Shown: positions 44,287 through 53,664, numbered from the stretch's first letter. The stretch is 64,000 nt of DNA from an uncultured Bacteroidales bacterium (GCA_900318175.1 ONJQ01000019.1:1-64000); one strand, 5' to 3'. A program made the numbers and translations. The notes: a model not told the origin generated them from the sequence alone.

Positions 44287-45339
44287 ATGAAGGATTTGAA
44301 ACAAGAGGTGTGGCGCATGTATCGCCATAACCAAGCCCAGTTGCACCCGCTGCGGACATTGTTTTGGGAGTGTACGCTGCGATGCAACATGCATTGCCGC
44401 CACTGCGGGAGCGACTGCAAGGTGAGCACGGAGACCCCCGACATGCCCGCCAAGGATTTCTTCAAGGCCATAGACGACATTACGCCCCACGTCAATCCCC
44501 ATGAGGTGTTTGTCATCTTTACGGGTGGCGAGGCGCTGCTGCGTCCAGATTTGGAGGCTTGCGGGTTGGAACTGTACAGACGCGGCTTCCCCTGGGGGGT
44601 AGTGAGCAACGGGTACCTGCTGGATGAGGAGCGTTTGGAACGCCTCTTAAACAGCGGTATGCACTCGATTGCCATCAGTCTTGACGGCTTGGAAGAGGAG
44701 CACAACTGGATGCGACGGATGAAAGGGAGTTTCAGCCATGCGAGCAAGGCAATAGGACTGCTGGGAAGAGCCCCTGATGTGTTATGGGATGTGGTGACGT
44801 GTGTCAATCCACGCAATTACGGACAGTTGGAGCAGATCAAGGAGCACCTCATTGCGCTGGGTACCAAACGGTGGCGTCTGTTTGCCATATTCCCCATGGG
44901 CAGGGCGGCCAACGACCCCGAGTTGCAGTTGGACGACGAGATGTTCACCGGGGTGCTGGATTTTGTGAAGCGCACCCGCGAAGAGGGGAGGATAGTGTGC
45001 AACTATGCCTGCGAGGGGTATCTGGGCCCCTATGAGCGGCAGGTGCGCGACAATTATTTCTATTGTCGGGCGGGCATAGAGGTGGCATCGGTGTTGTGCG
45101 ATGGCAGCATCTCAGGCTGCACAAGTATCCGCAGCAATATGCACCAAGGCAATATATATAAGGACAACCTATGGGAGGTTTGGGAGAACCGTTTTGAGCC
45201 GTATCGCGACCGCCGCTGGACCCGCAAGGGAGTGTGCAAGGACTGCAAGGTGTGGCGCTACTGCGAGGGGAACGGTTTGCACCTCTACGACGACAACGGG
45301 GAACTGCTGTCGTGCAGTCTGCATCGCATCAAACGGTAG
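44287..45339 (+). CDS. radical SAM/SPASM enzyme of the rSAM/lipoprotein system
   Basis: The 350-residue enzyme has the [4Fe-4S] AdoMet motif C33-x3-C37-x2-C40 (RCNMHCRHCGSD), the GGE motif in FTGGEALLRPDL, and a C-terminal SPASM-type cysteine set: YFYCRAG, VLCDGSISGCTSI, GVCKDCKVWRYC, LLSCSLH. SPASM enzymes modify peptides or proteins using auxiliary Fe-S clusters. The neighbouring lipoprotein is the obvious candidate target or partner. Its end overlaps the convergent aroK end by 11 bases. Confidence 0.93.
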   Translation: MKDLKQEVWRMYRHNQAQLHPLRTLFWECTLRCNMHCRHCGSDCKVSTETPDMPAKDFFKAIDDITPHVNPHEVFVIFTGGEALLRPDLEACGLELYRRGFPWGVVSNGYLLDEERLERLLNSGMHSIAISLDGLEEEHNWMRRMKGSFSHASKAIGLLGRAPDVLWDVVTCVNPRNYGQLEQIKEHLIALGTKRWRLFAIFPMGRAANDPELQLDDEMFTGVLDFVKRTREEGRIVCNYACEGYLGPYERQVRDNYFYCRAGIEVASVLCDGSISGCTSIRSNMHQGNIYKDNLWEVWENRFEPYRDRRWTRKGVCKDCKVWRYCEGNGLHLYDDNGELLSCSLHRIKR

Positions 45340-45835
45340 GTTTCAGCATCTGGACCAATTGGTCGAGGTCCGGGTCGTCGGCGGGGAAAACAATCTGAGC
45401 TTTTTGATAGTATGGCATCCGTGCGGCAAGTTGCTGACGGATGTATTCGTTGCGTCCGTCGGCAGTCATTCCTGCTAAGACGGGACGTACTTTTTTGGAT
45501 TGTGCTGCCCGACGCAGAAGGGTCTCGGGACTTACGTCGAAGTAGACCGATGTGCCGTGATGGTTTATCCATTGCATGTTGTCGAAGTGGCAAGGTGTGC
45601 CGCCCCCTGTGGAGATGACAATGTCGTCTTGCTGGGCTGTGTCGTGCAGCAGTTTCTGTTCTATTTTGCGGAAGGCCTCTTCGCCATATCGCTTGAAGAA
45701 GATGGGGATGGTGGTGTGGAAAGTGGTTTCCAACACTTGGTCGAGGTCGGCCCATCGATAGCCCAACCGCTGAGCCAGTTTGTGGCCGATGGTGGTCTTG
45801 CCGCTGTACATGTAGCCTATGAGATAGATGCGCAT
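45329..45835 (-). CDS. aroK: shikimate kinase
   Basis: The 168-residue enzyme phosphorylates shikimate at the 3-hydroxyl. It has P-loop GYMYSGKTTIG, the DLDQVLE shikimate-binding aspartate, FFKRYGEEAFRKIE, the substrate-binding ISTGGGTPCHF, and RPVLAG from the LID region. Length is normal. Its stop overlaps the convergent radical SAM gene by 11 bases. It lies just downstream of the DUF4249 gene with a 5-base gap and is likely the last gene of that transcript. Confidence 0.94.
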   Translation of the reverse strand: MRIYLIGYMYSGKTTIGHKLAQRLGYRWADLDQVLETTFHTTIPIFFKRYGEEAFRKIEQKLLHDTAQQDDIVISTGGGTPCHFDNMQWINHHGTSVYFDVSPETLLRRAAQSKKVRPVLAGMTADGRNEYIRQQLAARMPYYQKAQIVFPADDPDLDQLVQMLKPTV

Positions 45836-45840
45836 GGGGC

Positions 45841-46788
45841 TTACTTGTGGCGGCGTGTGGTGTCGTTCTCGTTGATGAATGAGTACAGGGGGAAGGTGCG
45901 ACGGGCGTTGCCGGCAAAGATGCCGAGGGCCCCGTTGACGTTGCTGAAGACGGGTGCCGGCTCGGTGATGAGCTGGGTGATGCTGGTGGCGTTGGCAATG
46001 TCCTGAAGGTACTGGTAGCGTTCGGGCGTGACGGTCTCGATGTTGAGGGAGTATTCATGAAGGAAGGTCCCTACCTCGTTGGTGTCGCGCAACAGGATGA
46101 CCATCATTGTGGTGTTGTGGTTCTGCCCGTCGATGAGTTTGTCGGTGGTGAGCAGTTCTTGGTATAGATAGCCGCCCAAAGCTTGCGTGGCTGCGGCTGT
46201 GGGGTCGGTGATGGGGCGGTCGAAGCAGAAGAAGATGGTGTTTCGGACGGTGTCGATGGTGTCGTAGATGTCGCGATAGGGGATGTAGCGCGCACCGCTG
46301 TCGCGTTGCGAGATGGTGAAACGGTAGTAGTCGTTGTAGTTGGGGTGGTCGTCGATGTTGAAGTTGATGACCATGGTCTTAAATACCGAGTCGCGGATAA
46401 AGGTGAAGGGAGTGCTGATGTTGGGAAGTCGGGGGATGTAGGTGCTGGCTGTCACGTTGCCGGCGGCGGACTTGATGCGGATGCTCAGCTGGTCGTCCTC
46501 CTGGGGTGTGTAGTCGAAGAAGTAGTTGCAACCCTCCACACTGACAGGGCGGTAGTCCGTCCCGTTGGCGGTGACAACCATGTCCACATCAGCAATGGGG
46601 TGGATGTTGTTGGTGTCGAGGAAAAAGCGGGAATAGGTGTAATTGACAAAGAGCTGTTTCCCTGCCGAAGGGATGGCGTTGAGCACGGGCTGCGACTGGG
46701 TTGATGAAGGGTCGAATTCAATCACTTTCTCGCACGAGGCGAAAAGCATCAAGGCTGCTATGATTGGGATGAAACGATGATTGTTCAT
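45841..46788 (-). CDS. DUF4249 lipoprotein
   Basis: The 315-residue protein has a lipoprotein signal (LMLFASCEK, Cys 19) followed by the DUF4249 pattern of Ig-like strands (QPVLNAIPSAGKQLFVNYTY, ADVDMVVTANGTDYRPV). In Bacteroidota this family is encoded directly next to a TonB-dependent receptor, as here (36 bases), like SusD beside SusC. It probably helps capture the receptor's ligand at the outer surface, but the ligand is unknown. Confidence 0.9.
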   Translation of the reverse strand: MNNHRFIPIIAALMLFASCEKVIEFDPSSTQSQPVLNAIPSAGKQLFVNYTYSRFFLDTNNIHPIADVDMVVTANGTDYRPVSVEGCNYFFDYTPQEDDQLSIRIKSAAGNVTASTYIPRLPNISTPFTFIRDSVFKTMVINFNIDDHPNYNDYYRFTISQRDSGARYIPYRDIYDTIDTVRNTIFFCFDRPITDPTAAATQALGGYLYQELLTTDKLIDGQNHNTTMMVILLRDTNEVGTFLHEYSLNIETVTPERYQYLQDIANATSITQLITEPAPVFSNVNGALGIFAGNARRTFPLYSFINENDTTRRHK

Positions 46789-46824
46789 AGATTTATGTCG
46801 TTAGTCTTGAAATGTTACCGTTGT

Positions 46825-49245
46825 TTAGAAATAAAGCGTGTAGGCCACCGAGGGGAGGATGGGGAAGATGGAGAGTTGCACCAGCGCGCGGTTGTAGCCG
46901 CGGTAGGAGTAGTCCGAACTGGTATAAGTCAGGTAGGGGTTGCGCTGATTGTAGAGGTTGTATACGCTGAGGTTGATGGTTCGGTGACAGTTTTTGCGTT
47001 TGAAGTTGCGATGGAAATTCACGCTGATGTCGGCGCGGTGATAGTTCGGCATGCGGAAGTTGTTGCGGCTCTCCACGTGCGACAACGTGTTGGACATCCG
47101 CTGGCGATTCTCGTAGTCCTCCGGATTCTCCTGTGCTACGGGGTATTTCTGCATGGCCAGTGTGGCCGTGTTGCCTGTGCAGAACACCCATGTGGCACTC
47201 ACGTCAAAGCGGTCGCTGAACTTATATGTCAGCACGATGCTGATGTCGTGCCGCCGGTCGTATTTGGCGGGGAAGGGCTTACCCCCGTTCAGGGTCTGCC
47301 CCTCGCGGTTGAACAGGTGTGTGGTCCGGCTCCAAGTGTAGCCCACCCATCCCGTCAAGCGTCCAAAGGTGCGTTGCGCCAGGAACTCCACGCCGTAGGT
47401 CCATCCGTCGCCCATGCACACCAAGTCCTCCCATCCGGCCGAGGTGCCCAAGGCTGTTGCCCCGTCGCGGTACTCTATCAGATTGCTCATCCGTTTATAG
47501 TAGCCCTCCACCGAGAGGTCTGCCACCATGGGGATGGTGTAGAAAGCCCCTGCCGCCACCTGGTGTGCCGTCATGGGCTTGATGCGTTCTGTGGCCGGCA
47601 CCCACAAGTCCGTGGGCATACTGATGCCCGTGGTAGAAAGCAGGTGCAGATATTGTGTCATGTAGGCATAACCGACCTTCAGCGACAAGTTCTCGCCCAG
47701 CAGGACGCGACCCGACACACGGGGTTGCACCGATGGGTAGAAAGCCTCGTCCACGGCAAATCCGCTCATGTGCAGGCCGTAGTTCAGCTTGATGTAGTCG
47801 TTGATGCTCCAGTCATCCTCCACAAAGGCCACCCACTCACCGGCGGGAACAGTGTCTTCGGTGATGGTGGAATCCATTTTCCACGACTGGTTCATCTGTA
47901 TCGAATCGAAATAGTCAATGCTGCCACTGATTACGCTCGGCTGGAACCAGTGCTGGGTGTAGTAAGCCCCAAACTGCACATTGTGGTTGGGATTCGGTGC
48001 AAATGTGAAGTCCACGCGTCCCGTCAGGTCCTTCACTGTCGACAGGTAGTTGCCGTCCACCGTCGAGGTCTGTTCCGTCCCGTCGGCGCGGGGCGTCACC
48101 TTGTCAATCCCCACCACCATCTTGTTCTTGTATTGTGTGTACGAAGCGCTCACATTCATAAACAGCTTCGGATTCAGCTCATAGTTCCACCTCAGGCCTC
48201 CCACTGTGTTGCCCCAGTTGTTCCGGAAGTCCAAGTACTGGTCCTCGCTCAGGCTGCTTTCAGTGCGCACGCGCGTGTATGCGTCGTCGTCGCCCAAATA
48301 GAACATGGCGTACAATCGGCTCCGGTCGGAGAACTTGTGGGTCAGTTTCCCGTTCAGGTCGTAGAAATAGTACCCCGCCGACAGCTTTGTCTTTCCGTCA
48401 ATGTCTGTAGCCATCTTGCGCACCAGCGGCTGCAGCATCAAGTCGGCGTAAGTGCGCCGTGCCGACACGCAGAAGGTAGTCCTTTCCTTAATTATAGGTC
48501 CCTCCACATTCACCTTGGCCGAGATGAAGCCGATCGACGCGTTGCCGTGTATCTGCTTGTCGTTCCCGTTATTTGTTGTCACGTCCAGCACGCTCGACAG
48601 CCTTCCTCCGAAGCGGGCGGGGAAACTGCCCTTGTACAGCGTCACGTTCTTCACAGCGTCGGCGTTGAAGGCGGAAAAGAAACCGCCCAGATGGTTCACA
48701 TTGTACAGCGGTATGCCGTCCAGCAGAAACAGGTTCTCGTCCGGCCCACCGCCGCGCACATACATGCCGCCCGTGCCCTCATTGCCGCTCTGCACACCCG
48801 GCAGCAGCTGTATGGCCTTCAGGATGTCCGCCTCGCCAAACAGCACCGGCACTGCCTTGATTTGTTCCACCGGGATTTCTATGGCACTCATCTGTGACGA
48901 TTCGCGGCCCTGCACCCTTTGAGCCGTCACCACCACCTCCTGCAGCCTGATGCTTGGCTTCAGGGCATAGTTGCGGTTGCGGCCCTCTCCGGCACGCACC
49001 GTGTCGTGCACCGTCTCGTAACCTACAAACGACACCCTCACTCTGGCCTCCTTGCCCTTCACTGTCAGCGAGTAGCGGCCGTTCACATCCGTCGTAGTGC
49101 CGCGTCCGCTCAGGGCGTCGTACACCGTGGCGCCGATCAGCGTCTCGCCCGTTTGGTGGTCCGTCACTGTGCCGCTCACCGTCAGCTGCGCCCCTGCGGC
49201 AGCGGGGAGCAACAGTACACACAACAAAAACAACAATCTTCGCAT
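46825..49245 (-). CDS. TonB-dependent outer-membrane receptor
   Basis: The 806-residue protein has a signal peptide (MRRLLFLLCVLLLPAAAGAQ), an N-terminal carboxypeptidase-regulatory-like domain (TVSGTVTDHQTGETLIGATV), a plug domain with VPVLFGEADILKAIQLLPGV and YVRGGGPDENLFLLDGIPLY, and a long barrel that ends in strand FPILPSVAYTLYF. It imports an unknown compound using TonB energy. It is paired with a DUF4249 lipoprotein and its start lies inside the end of folK, overlapping by 64 bases. Confidence 0.94.
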   Translation of the reverse strand: MRRLLFLLCVLLLPAAAGAQLTVSGTVTDHQTGETLIGATVYDALSGRGTTTDVNGRYSLTVKGKEARVRVSFVGYETVHDTVRAGEGRNRNYALKPSIRLQEVVVTAQRVQGRESSQMSAIEIPVEQIKAVPVLFGEADILKAIQLLPGVQSGNEGTGGMYVRGGGPDENLFLLDGIPLYNVNHLGGFFSAFNADAVKNVTLYKGSFPARFGGRLSSVLDVTTNNGNDKQIHGNASIGFISAKVNVEGPIIKERTTFCVSARRTYADLMLQPLVRKMATDIDGKTKLSAGYYFYDLNGKLTHKFSDRSRLYAMFYLGDDDAYTRVRTESSLSEDQYLDFRNNWGNTVGGLRWNYELNPKLFMNVSASYTQYKNKMVVGIDKVTPRADGTEQTSTVDGNYLSTVKDLTGRVDFTFAPNPNHNVQFGAYYTQHWFQPSVISGSIDYFDSIQMNQSWKMDSTITEDTVPAGEWVAFVEDDWSINDYIKLNYGLHMSGFAVDEAFYPSVQPRVSGRVLLGENLSLKVGYAYMTQYLHLLSTTGISMPTDLWVPATERIKPMTAHQVAAGAFYTIPMVADLSVEGYYKRMSNLIEYRDGATALGTSAGWEDLVCMGDGWTYGVEFLAQRTFGRLTGWVGYTWSRTTHLFNREGQTLNGGKPFPAKYDRRHDISIVLTYKFSDRFDVSATWVFCTGNTATLAMQKYPVAQENPEDYENRQRMSNTLSHVESRNNFRMPNYHRADISVNFHRNFKRKNCHRTINLSVYNLYNQRNPYLTYTSSDYSYRGYNRALVQLSIFPILPSVAYTLYF

Positions 49246-49727
49246 TCTGATAACAATTGGGAAATACTCTTTTTCAAAACTGGGTGAATCACTCTTGGGG
49301 CGATGTCGTTCAGCGGCAGCAGCACGAACCTTCTCACCTGCATGCGGGGATGGGGAATCGTCAGCTCCGGTAGCGCAATCACCTCGTCGTCGTACAGCAT
49401 CAAGTCAATATCGATCGGGCGGCTGCTGTACACGCGCGCCCCGCTCGTGGCCGTCTCGTCCCCTCGTCTCTGCCTGCCCAGCTCGCGCTCAATCTCTTGG
49501 CACGCCCGTAGGCACTCCACTGCAACCAGTTCCGTCGCCACCTGCACGGCCATGTTCAGGAACGACGGTGTCTCTGCCTTGTCGAATCTGCCCCACGGGG
49601 CCGACTCATACATCTGGGAACAAGCAACAACAGACCCGACACGTTCCCGTATCAGGCCTGTTGCAGCTGTCAGAATCTGTTGGCGGTCACCTTCGTTCCC
49701 GCCAAGCAGTAAGTAGAGGTTTGACAT
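49182..49727 (-). CDS. folK: 2-amino-4-hydroxy-6-hydroxymethyldihydropteridine pyrophosphokinase
   Basis: The 181-residue HPPK transfers pyrophosphate from ATP in folate synthesis. Motifs: YLLLGGNEGDRQQIL, YESAPWGRFDKAETPSFLNM, and SSRPIDIDLMLYDDEVIALP ending in TIPHPRMQVRRFVLLPLNDI. The last 20 residues (from CEDC to PLPQGRS) are Cys-rich and unlike the family; this tail is read from the DNA that also encodes the TonB receptor signal peptide in another frame. The start codon overlaps the preceding stop as TAATG. Confidence 0.95.
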   Translation of the reverse strand: MSNLYLLLGGNEGDRQQILTAATGLIRERVGSVVACSQMYESAPWGRFDKAETPSFLNMAVQVATELVAVECLRACQEIERELGRQRRGDETATSGARVYSSRPIDIDLMLYDDEVIALPELTIPHPRMQVRRFVLLPLNDIAPRVIHPVLKKSISQLLSECEDCCFCCVYCCSPLPQGRS

Positions 49728-50197
49728 TACTTCACTTCGGTGAAAACAGCATCAATATTGATTTGAGAACCTGAACCCATCCCTTCGTCGCTGTCAAGAA
49801 TATTCTTGATGGTGATAGTGTTGTTCTTCTTGTCGTAGGAGAAAGTGTAGGATTTCGGGCCCTCATCGTGCTTAATGGTGCCATTCTTGCCGTCGAACGT
49901 ATAGGTGAAGTTAGCTGTACGTGATTCTTGGTTGTATCCGGGCATCGGGCCGGTATTACCGTCGGGTGTTGTGAGGGTGACCGTCGAAGAAGCACTCAAA
50001 ACGCCTTGGGTGGCATTGGTGAACTTCATGGTGAAGTCGATTTTCATTTTCATTGTTCCCACTACGTCTTCGGTGACTTGATCGGTGGTGGTAACGGTGG
50101 ATTTCCAGGAGGTTCCGTTAAGGGTTTTCTCCTTGTTGCACGATGCAAACATCATGGTAAAACAGGCAAGCAGGGCCACAAACAATGTTTTTTTCAT
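49727..50197 (-). CDS. small hypothetical lipoprotein
   Basis: The 156-residue protein has a lipoprotein signal (LLACFTMMFASCNKEK, Cys 20) and a beta-rich body (LNGTSWKSTVTTTDQ, FTMKFTNATQGVLSAS, NFTYTFDGKNGTIKHDEGPK) reminiscent of lipocalin-like lipoproteins of Bacteroidota. Its stop codon and the folK ATG share one base, so the two are translationally coupled. Function unknown. Confidence 0.8.
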   Translation of the reverse strand: MKKTLFVALLACFTMMFASCNKEKTLNGTSWKSTVTTTDQVTEDVVGTMKMKIDFTMKFTNATQGVLSASSTVTLTTPDGNTGPMPGYNQESRTANFTYTFDGKNGTIKHDEGPKSYTFSYDKKNNTITIKNILDSDEGMGSGSQINIDAVFTEVK

Positions 50198-50276
50198 CTT
50201 TTTGAAATCAATGGGTTATTAATTAGTGAATGATAGAATTTAGAGAATTTAAATGATGAAATCAAGTCAATAGGGC

Positions 50277-51782
50277 TTAGCCGCAGTGCATAAAGGACTC
50301 CACAAGCTCCAGAATCTTCTGCTGGTCGTTGCCTATCTCGGCGCGCAGCGTGCGGTCGTTGTAGGAGCGGAGCTCTTTCAGTATACCGTCTATCAAGGCA
50401 GGTGCAAAGATTCCTTTCTTCTCGTAGATGGCGCGGTCGCGTTCCAGGATGTCAGCGCTGGCGGCGCAGCTGTCGGGCAGCACATCGAGGCGTTTCAGCA
50501 CATCCTCGTGCTCAAAGATGTTCACGCTCACATAGCGGTCCTTGGCATATTGCACAGCGTTCTGCATTTCGAAGCCGTGGCGTGCAGCCACCGTCATGCC
50601 GGCCAGCAGCAGATACACGTTCGCGCTGCCGTCGGGGGTGCGCAGCTCGATGGTCTGCTTGTAGCTGAAGTCCACCTTCTCGTTTTTCTCCAACGGGTTG
50701 CAATGGGCCATCATGTTGCCGCTGCCCTTGGTCCAGCCTAACGGCACACGCACCATGGCGCTGCGGTTGCGGTCGCCCCAGCAGATGTTGGTCGGAGCCT
50801 CCTGGTGGGGCACCAGACGGAAGTAGCTGGTGGGGTTAGTGTCGCCGAAAGCTGTCAACGATCCGGCAAGATTCAGAATGCCGGCGATAGCCTTGAGGGC
50901 CACCTCGGTCAGGCCGTTCTCGCCCACGTACATGTTCTTCCCGTCCTTGCTGATGCGGGTGTGGATGTGCATGCCGCTTCCGGCCTTGCCCACGGTAATC
51001 TTCGGGGCAAACGTCACCGTGATGCCGTACTGGTAGCCCAGCGTGCGCATAATCCACTTGGCAATCACCAACTGGTCGGCAGCGTCCTCCAGGGTGGTGG
51101 GCAGGAACTCGATTTCGTTCTGCTCGTACATCGTCTCGCCCACGCAGAAGTTGCCCACTTCGCTGTGGCCGTACTTGATCAGGCCGCCGCACTCGGCAAT
51201 CATCTTCATGGCTTCGGTGCGGAAGTTCTCAAACTTGCAGAAGGGTGTTGAAGCGTGGTAGCCCCGTTGGTCGGCGGTCAGGTACTCGTTCTCCTTGGGA
51301 GCAATCACGTAGTACTCCAACTCGCCCATCACTTCGAACTCCATGCCGCCCGTCGTCTCGCGGAAAGTCTTGCCGGCTTTGGCCAGCGTGTACTCCGGAG
51401 CCATGTCGAACGGCTCGCCGTCCTTGGTGTAGAAGTTGCAGAGCAGGTCGAGGGTCGGCAGCTCGGCAAAGGGGTCGAGAAATGCCGTGCGGAAACGCGG
51501 AATCACATACAGGTCGCTGCTGCCAGCCTCCAGGAAGGGGAACAGACTGCTGCCGTCCACGCGCTCGCCGCTCGTCAGTATCTCGTCGGCGTGTTCCATG
51601 CTGTTGATGACAAAATTCAGGGTTTTCAGCCGCCCGTCGTATGCCATGTAGCGGAACTTGATCATCTCGATTTCAAACTCCTCGATGACCTTGAGGATAT
51701 CTGCCTTGGTGAATTCGCACATGGGTTTCTGCAAGAATTGCACCAGGCGGTTGGGATTGTGTTTTAATTGGTCTTGTTTCAT
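50277..51782 (-). CDS. glnA: glutamine synthetase, type I
   Basis: The 501-residue enzyme makes glutamine from glutamate and ammonia. It has the GSI signature YMAYDGRLKTLNF near the N-terminus, the substrate segment GSGMHIHTRISKDGKN with the metal-binding His, the ATP loop NRSAMVRVPLG, and TIELRTPDGSANVYLLLAGM. The frame continues upstream for 23 codons, but the ATG at 51780-51782 (MKQDQLKHN) agrees with the promoter palindrome behind it. Its 5' side is divergent from an Xaa-Pro aminopeptidase. Confidence 0.96.
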   Translation of the reverse strand: MKQDQLKHNPNRLVQFLQKPMCEFTKADILKVIEEFEIEMIKFRYMAYDGRLKTLNFVINSMEHADEILTSGERVDGSSLFPFLEAGSSDLYVIPRFRTAFLDPFAELPTLDLLCNFYTKDGEPFDMAPEYTLAKAGKTFRETTGGMEFEVMGELEYYVIAPKENEYLTADQRGYHASTPFCKFENFRTEAMKMIAECGGLIKYGHSEVGNFCVGETMYEQNEIEFLPTTLEDAADQLVIAKWIMRTLGYQYGITVTFAPKITVGKAGSGMHIHTRISKDGKNMYVGENGLTEVALKAIAGILNLAGSLTAFGDTNPTSYFRLVPHQEAPTNICWGDRNRSAMVRVPLGWTKGSGNMMAHCNPLEKNEKVDFSYKQTIELRTPDGSANVYLLLAGMTVAARHGFEMQNAVQYAKDRYVSVNIFEHEDVLKRLDVLPDSCAASADILERDRAIYEKKGIFAPALIDGILKELRSYNDRTLRAEIGNDQQKILELVESFMHCG

Positions 51783-51808
51783 ATAGATATTTTTTTTCGT
51801 TTGGGGCT

Positions 51809-51839
51809 GCAAAGATACGAAAAATATTCGTATCTTTGC
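51809..51839. promoter_or_regulatory. bidirectional promoter in a perfect inverted repeat
   Basis: Two 13-base arms, GCAAAGATACGAA and TTCGTATCTTTGC, flank a 5-base AAATA centre. Each arm carries one -7 box (TATCTTTG), pointing left for glnA and right for the Xaa-Pro peptidase. The two transcripts would therefore start within about 40 bases of each other and diverge. Confidence 0.75.
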
Positions 51840-51864
51840 AATCTCAAACAAAAATAAAAATTAT

Positions 51865-53253
51865 ATGTTTAAAAAAGAAACCTATATCGCTCGCCGTGAG
51901 CAGCTACGCAAGGACGTAGGCCATGGCCTTATCATCATTCAAGGCAACCACGAAGCCTCCTGCAACTACCCCGACAACACCTATTGGTTCCGTCAGGACA
52001 GTACATTTCTCTATTTCTTCGGGCTCCAGCGCGAAGATCTTGTCGGCGTGCTGGACTGCGACAACGGAGTAGACTATCTCTTCGCTAACGACTACGACAT
52101 CGACGATGTCATCTGGACCGGCCCCCTGCCCAGCGTCAAGGAACTTGCCGCCAGTGTGGGCGTGGAGAATAGTGGCGATCTCGCCGCCCTCCAGACCCTT
52201 TGTACCAAGACCATCGGCGAGGCTCGCCGCATCCATTACCTGCCGCCCTACCGCGCCGACAACCAGCGTCAGCTCAGTCTGTTGCTCGGCCATAAATTCG
52301 ACGCAGTGATGAACTATGCCTCCATGGAGCTCATCCTGGCCTGTGTCAAGCAACGCAGCATCAAGAGCGCCGAGGAAATCGAGGAAATCGAGAAGGCCAT
52401 CGCCACCGCCTACAACATGCATGTGGGAGCCATGCGTATGGCCATGCCCGGCCGCTACGAGTACGAACTGGCTGGCTTCATGCAGGGCGAGGCTTGGAAA
52501 GGCAACGGCCCCGTCTCCTTCCCCGTCATCATGACCATCCACGGCGAAACCCTCCACAACCACAATCACAACCACCAACTTGAGTTAGGGCGCATGCTTG
52601 TCATGGACGCCGGTTGCGAAACCGCCATGAACTATTGTTCCGACATCACCCGTTCCGTCCCCGTCGGTGGCCACTTCAACGACCGCCAGCGCGCCATCTA
52701 CCAGATAGTCCTCGATGCCAACCTCGAAGCTATCCGCGTCACCCGTCCCGGCATCACCTATCAGGAGGTCCATACCGCTGCCAGCCGCATCCTTGCTCAG
52801 GGCTACAAAGACCTCGGCATCCTCCGCGGAAACATTGACGACATCGTTGCCAACGGCGCCCACAGCCTCCTCATGCCCCACGGCCTCGGCCACATGATGG
52901 GTCTCGACGTCCACGACATGGAGAACTACGGCCAAATCAACGTGGGTTATGACGACGAGACACGTCCCAGCACCCAGTTCGGTCTCGGCAGCCTGCGCTG
53001 TGGCCGCCGTCTGCAGCCCGGCTTTGTCATCACCGACGAACCCGGTTGCTACTTCATCCCAGCCCTCATCGACCAATGGCACGCCAACGGCACCAACAAA
53101 GATTTCATCAACTTCGACGAACTCGAAAAGTGGAAGGACTTTGGCGGCATCCGCATCGAGGACGACATCCTCGTCACCGCCGACGGCTGTCGCGTCCTGG
53201 GCAAACCCATCCCCAAGACCATCGCCGAAATCGAGCAGACTATGGGAATGTGA
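51865..53253 (+). CDS. M24B Xaa-Pro aminopeptidase
   Basis: The 462-residue protein has an N-terminal creatinase-like domain (residues 1-170) and a pita-bread metallopeptidase domain. The five metal ligands fit the M24 set: Asp in MDAGCETAMNYC, Asp in CSDITRS, His in HGLGHMMGLDVHD, Glu in TDEPGCYF and Glu in IRIEDDILVT. Members remove an N-terminal residue before proline. It reads away from glnA. Confidence 0.95.
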   Translation: MFKKETYIARREQLRKDVGHGLIIIQGNHEASCNYPDNTYWFRQDSTFLYFFGLQREDLVGVLDCDNGVDYLFANDYDIDDVIWTGPLPSVKELAASVGVENSGDLAALQTLCTKTIGEARRIHYLPPYRADNQRQLSLLLGHKFDAVMNYASMELILACVKQRSIKSAEEIEEIEKAIATAYNMHVGAMRMAMPGRYEYELAGFMQGEAWKGNGPVSFPVIMTIHGETLHNHNHNHQLELGRMLVMDAGCETAMNYCSDITRSVPVGGHFNDRQRAIYQIVLDANLEAIRVTRPGITYQEVHTAASRILAQGYKDLGILRGNIDDIVANGAHSLLMPHGLGHMMGLDVHDMENYGQINVGYDDETRPSTQFGLGSLRCGRRLQPGFVITDEPGCYFIPALIDQWHANGTNKDFINFDELEKWKDFGGIRIEDDILVTADGCRVLGKPIPKTIAEIEQTMGM

Positions 53254-53376
53254 TTCTTGCCGGCAAATGTGCTGATGTGTTGATTCGTTAATGCGTTAGT
53301 CTATTTTCGGATTGGCACGTTTACGAATTATCACATCCGAAATCTTTTGCTTTCCACAATCCGATTCACACAAAAC

Positions 53377-53410
53377 GGGGGATGCCGCTCCACACGGAGC
53401 GGCATCCCCC
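53377..53410 (+). terminator. 15-bp GC-rich hairpin, probable terminator
   Basis: GGGGGATGCCGCTCC pairs with GGAGCGGCATCCCCC around ACAC, forming a perfect 15-bp stem. No T run follows on either strand, so it may act as a bidirectional hairpin or transcript protector. The gap 53254-53838 otherwise holds only the hairpin at 53665. Confidence 0.6.
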
Positions 53411-53664
53411 ATTACTTTCTATTTACTTTCTATTTGGTTTCTGTATTCCTTCTACATTTTCTCGAAACAGGAAATAAGGTTCACCCGCATAACCCAGTGT
53501 CTGTAGTTTGAAGAAAGCTATGAAACTTTGGGGTAGTGTTGGGACGTGTTGCCCATCCCAAGGCTGTGAGCTGTCTGCAACTCGCTGCGCATTTGTATGA
53601 AAGCGGCGGTGGGGGTGGTATAAAGGCCAGGTATTCAGGCTACAGAAGCGGCCCTTCAACCTTC

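Noticed and set aside
46777..48897. 706-codon open frame on the plus strand
   Set aside because: It lies entirely antisense to the TonB receptor gene, has no recognisable domain and its composition (many His, Val, Gln) is what a reversed GC-rich barrel gene gives.
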